In this document: positions 1 through 10,100 of the stretch, piece after piece
Layout: every line of letters starts with the position of its first letter
Position numbering within the stretch: position 1 is the first letter of the stretch
NCBI RefSeq assembly: GCF_000003605.2
Contig: NW_003126895.1
Location: forward strand, 49,676-95,122
DNA from: Saccoglossus kowalevskii
Taxonomy: Eukaryota > Hemichordata > Enteropneusta > Harrimaniidae
Reading direction: 5' to 3'
DNA: 45,447 nucleotides
Notes under the pieces: generated by a model
Database searches by the model: none
The model's input: the letters and a program-made list of their open reading frames with translations, nothing else
What the model was told of the DNA's origin: nothing
Position numbers and translations under genes: made by a program

Positions 1-53
1 GTATTGATACATCGCATCGTAATTACTGAAGAATAGCAGACAGGGTTATGAAA

Positions 54-76
54 CAAATAAACCTTTTATTGCTGAT
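54..76. repeat. Left copy of 22-base near-palindromic repeat with bidirectional poly(A) hexamers
   Basis: Sequence ACAAATAAACC followed by TTTTATTGCTGA. AATAAA (56-61) and TTTATT (65-70, an AATAAA on the minus strand) sit back to back. A near-identical copy lies at 554-575, so the HIRAN gene is bracketed by direct repeats about 500 bases apart. This copy could end an upstream plus-strand gene or serve a minus-strand transcript. Confidence 0.6.
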
Positions 77-172
77 GTGAAATGTTTACACACTATTGTG
101 AATACATAAACATATCCAAATGGCGAAACATAAAAAACAGACTGAAAATAAACTCTGGTCGACCTCATTAAC

Positions 173-532
173 ATGATTTATTCACGCACCCACACACGTG
201 ACAAAACTACAAAAATAATGATGATGCAACAAGTTCCCATCGTCGGCATGCATCATTATGGTTATCGTAATGGACTTGAGGTCGGCAAAATGTTTTTTCT
301 CCAACAACAGAAAAATAATCCACATGACCGTAATGCCATAGCTGTGATGAAGGATGGAAAGAAAGTAGCAAGTTTACGACGTGATGTCTCAAAAGTGCTA
401 GCTCCCGTTATGGATTCACAGTCAGCAAAATGCTACGTTTTGAAACGTAAAAACACAAACAAAGCGGCCCTTTTCAGGGCCACCACACACTCCAAAAAGA
501 GAACTACCGTAACAAGCACACTATTTAAATAA
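173..532 (+). CDS. Stand-alone HIRAN-domain protein, 119 aa, intronless
   Basis: A single open frame with an upstream in-frame stop at 149-151. From about residue 21 the protein reads QVPIVGMHHYGY, then VGKMFFLQQQKNNPHDRNAI, then VASLRRDVSKVLAPVMDS. This is the HIRAN fold pattern (VxGxxxY, NPxDxNAI, GxLxRxxAxxLAPxMD). In HLTF and Rad5 the domain binds 3' single-stranded DNA ends at stalled forks. Here it stands alone, with about 35 basic residues after it and no helicase. Start choice is uncertain: ATG 173, or the Met cluster at 218-226 just before the domain. A 12-base palindrome plus T run and an AATAAA follow the stop. The gene lies opposite POLR3D, 3' of its last visible exon. It could be a host gene of an expanded HIRAN family, a mobile-element or viral gene, or a retrocopy. 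Domain call is firm; role is unknown. Confidence 0.8.
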   Translation: MIYSRTHTRDKTTKIMMMQQVPIVGMHHYGYRNGLEVGKMFFLQQQKNNPHDRNAIAVMKDGKKVASLRRDVSKVLAPVMDSQSAKCYVLKRKNTNKAALFRATTHSKKRTTVTSTLFK

Positions 533-534
533 AT

Positions 535-575
535 CGAACGCGTTCGTTTTTGACAAATAAAACTTTATTGTTGAC
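535..575 (+). terminator. 3' end signals of the HIRAN gene
   Basis: The perfect palindrome CGAACGCGTTCG lies at 535-546, three bases after the stop codon, and is followed by a T run. Then ACAAATAAAACTTTATTG has AATAAA at 556-561 and its mirror TTTATT at 564-569. The spacing fits a compact 3' UTR for the HIRAN gene; the mirror hexamer could also serve minus-strand transcripts. Confidence 0.5.
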
Positions 576-589
576 CCCGTTCTTGGCTA

Positions 590-720
590 AAAATCACCCT
601 GGGCGTTTAACCTAGGATGTCTCCAACATGTAACTTTTGTGAAAACAGGGGGTGGGCGCTTGCCCAGGGAGGGGCGCGTGCCCGGGGTAATACGGTAGTA
701 CCGGGTATATTCTGTCTGCA
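590..720 (+). repeat. Dispersed GC-rich repeat (relative at 32242-32475)
   Basis: The stretch with ATCACCCTGGGCG, GGGGGTGGGCGCTTGCCCAGG and ACCGGGTATATTCT is related to 32385-32475 on the plus strand and to 32242-32290 on the minus strand. It is far richer in GC than its surroundings. I see no coding content and cannot assign it to a family. Confidence 0.5.
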
Positions 721-863
721 AACATTTTTTCAAGATTTGACTTTCCAAATTCTTGTGCAGTTCTTAGTAGTAATTTTTAGTTTTCGTAATCTGGCTTTGC
801 AATTTCAAAATCAGACATTGTCATGTGGGACTTAGCTTACATCTATATTGTAACTATACTCAC

Positions 864-1195
864 AGTACTTTTATCTTTCTTTCCTTGCATGCCTCTTTGG
901 GTCTCTGGTTTTGCTGCCACTTCACCATCTCGTGATAGAGGAACTGCAGGCAAGGTGTCAGGAAACTGAAAGAACAACAGCTGACCTGACGCAGAGTGCC
1001 TGCTACTACAGAACAAATTAGCAGACGTGACATCCTGTGGGTCTTTTATGCTACCAATTTTACTTTTAACAGGAACTTTCTTTGGCTTGACACTTGGAGC
1101 TTCAGCATCCATTTTTTTAGACGATGATGATGTCATTTCCTGCTCTTTCTGCAAATCTTCCATTTCAACATCATCTGTAATTGGTTCTTTCTTCA
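864..1195 (-). CDS. POLR3D: POLR3D coding exon 6
   Basis: Acceptor AG lies at 1196-1197 and donor GTGAGT at 858-863. The exon completes a split Val codon and encodes VKKEPITDDVEMED, a Ser/Lys-rich linker, and LLFFQFPDTLP, which matches the 'LLFLQLPDTLPG' block of vertebrate RPC4. It ends in phase 0 after KKDKST. Confidence 0.92.
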
Positions 1196-4100
1196 CTGCA
1201 AACAAAAGGAAAGTGAAACTACTGTGAAACTATTAATTTTCACTAATATTTAATATTTAGTTTCACTGAGCATATTTGATTCATATATTCACAGATTGGT
1301 CAGTGAAACAATAATTTCTGCAAATTTCATTTATCAGCAAAATTTAAATCCAGTGTATTATTAATGTCTTCACAGTATTATAATTGAATTGCACTGAATG
1401 CATCCTTTTATGGGAGATCTTTTGAAATGACTGCAATCAGCTTATTAAAATATGAAATATATCAGTTAATGATAAAATTTATTGTAGGTTAGAGGTCAGG
1501 AGCTTGAGACAAGAATATTTTGTGCCTTAATAAACTGATCAAAGAAAGCTTAGAAAGAATTCCTGTGTGCTGAAGGTATTGGAAGATGAAGTTAGCACAC
1601 ATGCTTCTATTTGAGCAAATACAGCATTTAATAATATAACTGCAAGCAATGATCTGAAAAGGGGTTCCCAGTAGCTATGGTTCAACAATTTTAAATATTT
1701 AGTGAAATAATTACCATATATGATGACTTGATATTTTGGTGATACATCTTGTCGAACAAAATGTTAGCACAAATTGCATGTCCCTAGCAACAGTACTTAT
1801 ATCATTTTAAATGATGTCATTTTGCATTCTCGTTGATTGGCTGGTCTGATTCAACTGCCATTTATTTATAAAGATGAAGGGAATGCCTTTGTTGTGCCAA
1901 GAATACATCATCAGTGAGTATAAACAAACCTGTAAGTGTAGCACCATCTGTCTCCATCTTCTCTTCTTTCACTTGTATTTTCTCATCATCATTCTCCTCT
2001 GTTTTCTCCTCTTTGAATATTTCACCAGTGTCTGACAGCGGCAACTGAATTGGTATATAGTTCTTATCCTGGTCCTTCCACATGCTGTCATCGAGAAACT
2101 AAAACAAAACAACAATTGTTGGCTCCTTTAGTTACTAGATAGACTGATACTGAAAATGCATTAAATACTCATTGGTTTTGATTTTGCTATTTTTGCTATA
2201 AATATAACCCGCTAAATTAAATCCATGTGATCATGTAAATTAACAATAAAACTCATTGTTTCCCTGCAAAATATGTGAATATGCTTTTTTTTTTTTAAAT
2301 GTTTTTGTGCCTGGCGACAGTTCTGGACATTAAATGTAACTGTTGTCTCTCCTGACTTTTTTTTTGTTATTGCAAATTGCAAGTGCTGACATTTTTGCCA
2401 CAGAAGCCATATTCATGTTTTGGGACTACATGACAGGATTGTGTGGCCATCTCTCCATCAAATGACAATTCAATGCGCTATCCTGGCGTCAACCAGGCCC
2501 CGTCGAACACAAGCACCTGTGGACCTTAACCAAGGTTCCACCAAAGTCGCATTCATTAGTGAATGAATCTCAGCCAGTGGAATTGGCCTTACCATTGAGT
2601 CTGTGGCACACTCACCCAGGGTAGGGGTCGACCCTTCTGGTGTTCAGCCTGAGGTAGGATTTGAACTTGGGTTTAGTAATCATGAGTCTGATGCAACAAC
2701 CACTATGCTACCAGTGACCAGTACAAAATTGTTTTATAGTAATGGTACTAGTAGTTAGGAGTCTTGGTTATACCAGGGTGTTGAATCTCTGCCTCTCAAT
2801 AGCCATAACAAGAGGGAATTTGGTCTAGCTATGAGATTTTACGTATGATCCACATATGCATATTTGATAGACTAGTGTTGCTAGTCTTTTGTGAATTTTG
2901 TGTAGTCAGACAATTCTCTACCTGTCAAAAGTAGAAACCATGGAATTTCTTTGCTTTTGATTATGTGTATGAAAGGCCCCTATTTGTAAGAAAACAGGAC
3001 AATGCATACTATACTGAACTATTCCCGACATTACGTCTTCTTGGGAATAAATCATCACCTTTTTCTCAAGACAGGCCAAACAGTTGGCTTGGGTAATCAA
3101 ACCCAAAAAACCTTTGACAAACTAAAAACCTAAAAACACATTAAACAACTGTACCATTGCCCAGGTCCAATAAAATAAAATAAATATGCCATTGTCTTCC
3201 AGTGCTACTTACATCATCTCTCAGGAGCTGATCCATCATTTCCTGACTGAGTTCATTTGTTGAAGACTCTTTTTTGACAGAAACACTAGGTCTACTATAA
3301 GCTGAGCTACTCGATAATGCATCACCACCTCCTCCATAGCCACCTTTTGAAAAAAGAAAGTAAACTTAATTATTCCTATCACTGAGAAATCCATTCAACA
3401 GTAAGAAATTAATATTGAAATTGAAACACAAGTTTTGGGTTCTATCGTTACCTTTGAAACTTGCATGCTCTGGTGAAAAAACGTTTCAATTTCATTTGTG
3501 TAGGAGGTGGGGGGGGGGGTTAATTTCACCATGTAAACATTCAATAGATCAGAATACAGGGAACCTGGGAATAAATTGTGCAAGCGAGAAATCAACCCTC
3601 CATTCTCACACAGAAAATGACTGAGGGCGCTGTAACTTATCTATTGTTCCTCAGTAACAGTTATAGATATAAAATATATAGATCTCCTGACAGCTACCAT
3701 ACCCATTTAGGGCTTGGTTCTGCAGCTACTGCCTCTATTATGTACAAATATATCAGCACACATACAACACCAGTGGCAAATTTATATTGAGTGAATGTAC
3801 ATATACAAAAAACATTCTTTGGTCAAGTTTAACTTTTGTACAATTTGAAAAGAATTGTGAAACCACCACTACATGTATATATGGGGATAGTTCATACCTT
3901 AAACAAAATTTAAAAAAACAGCTGCCTCACAGATACATGTATCTAAATAAATAATCCTTAAAGTGCCTGTGAGATGGCTACTACAAAAAAATGTATTTCC
4001 ATGCCTAAAATTATTCATTGATACATAAATATTATTATTTTTTATGTTTCTAAGCATAAATTATTTTTTTAAGTGAAAAAATGTGTTTTAAACAAAGTCT

Positions 4101-7100
4101 ACGGCAACTTTATTTTTGTGTATTTTAAAACGAGGCTCCTCATTAGCATACAGAAATTCCCCTTGTGACGTCAGAAGGGGAAGTCGCTGGGCAGCTTGCA
4201 TTGCTGATACGTGTAAATAAGGCAAATTTCTTGTGCAGTTTTCTCATCTTTGACTAAATTGTTCCTTATGTACTTGTTCGTCGAAGAAGAATGGACCATA
4301 TTGAACACATAGTATCAAGTTTGTTGCATGGGTTTGAGTTAGATGCGAAATATGTCCGTTCTGGTGTAGCTGGTCACCGGGGATCGTCGCCGTCACCGGC
4401 GCACGTTTGTACACTGTCGCTGGACAAAATTAAATTGACATTTTGTTGAAATAGGTGACTGCGTCGGGTCACGATGAGGACAAGTGCATTAAAGGCGGCG
4501 TTTAATTGGATAACAAAAATAAACGAGAACGACACACATACAGATAAATTCAGAGTGGATTCCATGGCGTGATTGTCATAATTATGACATCATATTAAAA
4601 CTTTATTTGGTGGAAACACATTGACAGCCCAAGCCCGGATTCTTATTCCATAAATTATTACGCAGATCAAGCTGCAAGTAAAGGTAACAGAGGTGTGAAT
4701 TCGACATTCAACACCAATCACCGAACAATTCAGAAACTTTTAGCATGCGAAAATGAAAACAGTGAGTAAGGGCTGTGTAATTTCCTGTTTGTCCGACGCT
4801 ATTTTTTTTAGTGTCACTGTCAAAATTATTGCTACCTTTTACTTAACACGGACTGAATGGTCTCTATAAAATGATAATCAGGGTCGCAAAAAAAGGCAAA
4901 TCATTTGAAACACTTGCCCGACGTCTCTCTCTCTCTACTGAAATCCGCCTCAATGATTATGGGCTGGTCCGGAATCTATTTCTTACGCCAGGTTGTTGGT
5001 GTTTCTCTTTAAACCTAGTTGTTTTTTTCATGGACGAGAACAGTTTTTCAAAAAAAAGAATCTGAAGTTAAGTTGACACTACATATGACTTTGTAAGGAG
5101 AAGGTCCACCCCAACATTTCTCGTTGCTTTCACGGCTTTCGTCCACTGATGTCGCACCTTCGGATCGATAAGAAACGTATGTATACTTTACTATGACTAT
5201 ACCTATCACGGCAACTGCCCACAACACAACATCTAAAAACTCTCTCAAAAAAAATAAAATAGACAAAATAAAACAAAAACAAACGCCAACCGAAAAATGT
5301 ACGTCATTTAAAAGTATATTGAATGACCAGTGTTATTAGGACTCAGGGGTATGACTTCCTCTCATATTTTGGCATTTGGTGGCGCACTTTCGGCGATAGG
5401 CGGAAATCCGGAAACAGTTGACTGTTTCAGGATAGGTGGACGTGGCTACAACACGAGAAATATCTCAAATTTACTTGGATACGAGAAATCAATAACTGCC
5501 CATTTCAGTGGGACACAGATCTAAAACGGGAAATGTGTGGGTGGGCATTGCACAGGCACTTTAAATATACATGTACTTTATAAATATGCATTTCCAACCC
5601 ATTTTCTGGCAAGTTTGTTGATGTTTTTTTTCGTTTTTGTTTTGTTTTTTCTTATAGTGTATGTTTTTATTTCTACTCTGATTGCTTTTGACATGGAATG
5701 ACAACCATGCTTTATTGTACTTTGATCTATGTCCATTTTTAGGATACAATTTCAATAAAGACTATTATTATTACCTAACAAGCAGCCAATAGCAAATAGA
5801 TTGTGATAAGATAAAGAGGGTGATTACATGTACAAACTTTACTGAGTCAGTGAAAATCAGGTAATTTTGTAGCAATGAGAATGTCTCAACTTTCACAAAT
5901 TTTTTTCTTCATATATGTCATACAATCCCAAAATCGCAAAAATATTTAACGGTAGAAATTAAATGGTTCACAGTATTTTGAGGTACTGTAAAATACTTTC
6001 TTTTAGCTGGAATTAATTTTCGCTGAAAAGAATTTTTAGGTGTTTTTGTGTTTTGACATTCTTCCAGATTTTTGACAAGTTGAATGTTAAATACAGGAAA
6101 AAAGGTATATTCACTGGATTTTATTTTCACTGAATCATTTCTTCATGCGAAAATAGAGAAAATTAATTCCAAGCAAAAATAAAGTATTTTACAGTATTAC
6201 ATACCTCTTCTACCACCACCTAGTCTCTCAGCTGGACCTTGCTCAAATATAGAATGTGACTGAATAATATCACCCCTCCCTCGACCTCGTCCACGTCCTC
6301 TCCCCCTCCCTCTCTCTCTTGGAGTTCTCCCTCGCTTATTTGTTGAACCATCATAAGCTGTGCTGTCTTTAGGTCTGAGAAAACAAATAGAGCAATACAA
6401 CTTAGAGTAGATAGAATATGAGAATTTACTATGTCCACCGCATTCATGTGTAGTTACTTGTGCAATGCAAAGTATTTGTTATTAGAGACAACTCACTTTT
6501 GAAGCGGGGCGGTCATCACCTGCACACGCTAAAATGAAAAGTGTCATGGGTAGATGCTTTTTTGTGAAAAATAACACGCTATGGCCATTTGACGCATGAC
6601 AGGTGATGACTTTCTCACTTTAAACATCTGTAAAATTTAACAACGTACAGCATGGTTCCATGACATTCTATTTTTGAAGTTTCAATCAAATTCATGAATG
6701 AATATCTAAGATCAGGTTCTAAACTTGTAGAAAAGCTTGATTTTGTGTATTTCCTATATCCTATATGATAATTTCTTTAAAATAAATTATCATGGGAAAT
6801 TATGATGACTGGTCTGGTTTCTTCTGTGGTGTATTTATTGCTATTATTTATTCATGACATACTGTGAGGTTATGGAACAAGATTGAAAATCTCCCTTTTA
6901 TCACACTATCATTAGCACAAAAACAAAATGAAATGTTACTTTTGTCACTAGAGGGTACAGCAGAGAACAATAGAAAACAATAAAATTGTCTTGTCTGGAC
7001 CAGTATAACGCAATACTTACTCCTCTTTGAATCTTTCTTTTCTAGCTGTTAAGTTTGGTGTAAATGTTTTCTGAAAAAAAACAAGAAATATAAGTTAAGC

Positions 7101-10100
7101 TATAGCCATAAAAATACAAACTAATGCCAGATCATATTTTGTTTTCTATATTTGCACCAACCAAATTGACAGCACTGCAGGAGTTCATGTATTTTGTATT
7201 TTGTTTAAAAGAACATTCATGATGAGCATAAACATTAAAATTTTTAGGGAAAAAACAAAATTTGCTCACCGCCACAAAGGTTCTCTCAAAAACAATCTTA
7301 GGACTAGATTATTTTTGGCCTAATGCGAAATATATTAGCCTTAGTCCACATGCTCACAAACTTTGTACTTGTATCTACTTCAATCTACTTCTATCAATAA
7401 TAAAAACCATATTGGCTACTACTACATTGTTAATATTCTTACATAATTACCAACCTATTCTGCCAATTAACGAAGAGAAGATGATGAATGAAGATCATAA
7501 TTTTTGTCAGAATCATGTAGAAAATTTAAATATGTTACAGTATTATGAGCATACAATTAAGTAATTAAACATGTGTCTTCTTAATTTACCATTCTGTGAG
7601 TCATCGATCACATGATATTTTTTTAATTGATTAATTTAGATTTAGTCAGTGAGAGTTACATAATTTTTAAAATCTATATCTAGAAGTAATTCACTGTTGC
7701 TAATAAAGGTTAGCAGAATCCCAGACTACATAGGAATTGTCTTGGTACATACAAAAAATAGAGAGTTCTAACAAAATTATTATACAATGGTATTATTCGG
7801 AGGGGTGGTCACCTGCACACATCAAGTTCTACGTGAGGATAACAACACACACTGAAATGCAAAAGCTTATGGGTTTGAGGAGAATGACACAATATGTCAC
7901 ATGCCACATGCACAGGCGACAACTCCCTTGTTTCAACCTTTTCACCACCAGACTTTCTTTGTCTTAATTTGTCTTAACTTTTTTTCTTATATTCTTCTAT
8001 ATATCTGGAAAGGAACCCTAATTTTAGAGCCAACAGACAAAATTTTAGTCAATTTTCAGTTTTTACTCAACAAATTTGGCTATTTTTGCTCCAATCTAAT
8101 GAAGGAAAATGCAGAATATAAACTATTTTGTGAATTTGTGATGAACCTAGTGGTTATCATAAAAATCATTATCAACAATTTGGGTATCAAGCATTTAATA
8201 TTAAAACACTGCTATATGTATAGGTAGTTGTAACAGATTAACACACAACAAGCTTCCTGTGTAATTTTGTATGTAATTTTAATCAATCAGAACCACGTAT
8301 TTCACAATAAAAATCAAGTGTCTATGTGATCAGATAGAGGGCAGCATTTATAGTATGTCAAAGATTATGCGACACTACCGGTAACCTTGTAGCAGATTCC
8401 TACATCAAGGTGCACCAGGCCATAAGATTGATTAATCACTTTTTTATTCCTTGTTCTATTTCCTTTGGCTACCTGACATAAGCACTTACATTTGTGGGCA
8501 TTCTATATATATGGCAGGGGTTTCCAATTATTCCCAAACATTTTGCAAATATAAAACTGTTTCTTTTTTTTATCATTTCGCATACAAATAGCAAGAAACA
8601 CCAGAACCATCTCTAATATGAAGTCTAAGCAGACATACTGAATAGGCATGGCATTATGTTGTAGTAAAAAAGATTTAAACGAAAATTAGAATTTCAAATT
8701 ATATCACTCAGTTGTGTAAACTAGGGATAGAATCCCGGCCAGTGGAACAATATGGCGATAACGGTACTAGTAAGTTACTTGCATCCTACATGCCCAATTC
8801 CCAAGGAACACTGGGAACCAATAAATACTAACCTTAGGAACACCACCAAGAGTCAGGTCTCTAGGTGATCTGATAGAGGGCAGCCTTACACCACGACCTC
8901 TTTTTGATACCAGACCTCTTGGCAGAGATGTGCTGGATGTTGAGGGCTTTTCTTGCTGAGACATTTTTAAAACTCTGAAAACCAACAATGAAAGTAAGTT
9001 AGGTCAGTCACAAACCAAATTATATGATTACAGTAATGCTTTTGCACAGAAGCTAAAAAAACTTGGTCAAACAGATATTTACAATGACTGGTATATTTCG
9101 AGTTGTATTAAGAGTTTATTCACGGCTAATGTGTGGTATTTTGAGAAGTGATGCTGACATTTTTTTCAAGTATGTAGCACAAGAAAAATATCATTTAGCC
9201 GTGAATGACTTATATGTGATATATGCAACTGCATTAGCATAAATATTGTGAAACTGACCATGAGAAACTAAATAATAAATTTTAATTAATCAGTAATACT
9301 CAGTTTGTGAACAAATTTGAATTGCACACTTAAGCTGAAAATCCACAATAGCAAATAAAATCACCCAAGTCTGCTGTTACAGAATGTTCTAAAGTAAACA
9401 AGATCTTGGCACTATGCCGAAAAAGTGTTAAAATTTCATGAATCAAAAAACGACTTTTGTTGCCAATATCGATAATGATAATGTGCATTACTACAAAGAG
9501 ATCAACACTGGCAAAGTTGCGGAAAAGTGATGTTACTAGCTCGACGACTTCTCAAAACCGTTGTTCCCGATTTTCTGATTTCAATAAATTATAGTAACAA
9601 TTTTCAAAACTTCAAATGCAAATATAGTACATACACAAAGTGAACAAAATTATCCAGAGTGATTTTTGGATTTGTTAAAAAAGCGCCCATCGCAAAGTGT
9701 CTGGTTTGTAAATAATAAATAAATAAATGATCAGCTTAGACCAAGAGCAATAGGTAAAAGTGCCTGGGTTAATACAATACTAGAGATAATACATGAATAT
9801 TTTTCTTCTTGGATAAAATAATTTATTAGTAACATTCTAGAAATGATAAAACAGTACTACGAGCATTACCGTCAGTGGTGAAAATGTTTTGACTCGAACT
9901 CGTACATGTATTGTTTTTGCGTCTTGTCGTACGTCTAGCACATACAAGACATGGAAGCGTGCTTTTTAAAAACGTTTGAATGTAGGACGCTTTCACCCCC
10001 GCTTTTCATAATAATAGACTGGGTATGACAAGACTCAAGCTGACCAATAGGTGTTAGCCATATAGAACACGTGACCTGCAATTTTTCATCCAATGCTCAT

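Noticed and set aside
6220-6447. 75-codon minus-strand frame overlapping POLR3D exon 3
   Set aside because: Alternative frame of a real exon running into its intron.
7262-7564. 100-codon plus-strand frame
   Set aside because: AT-rich intron sequence with no domain.
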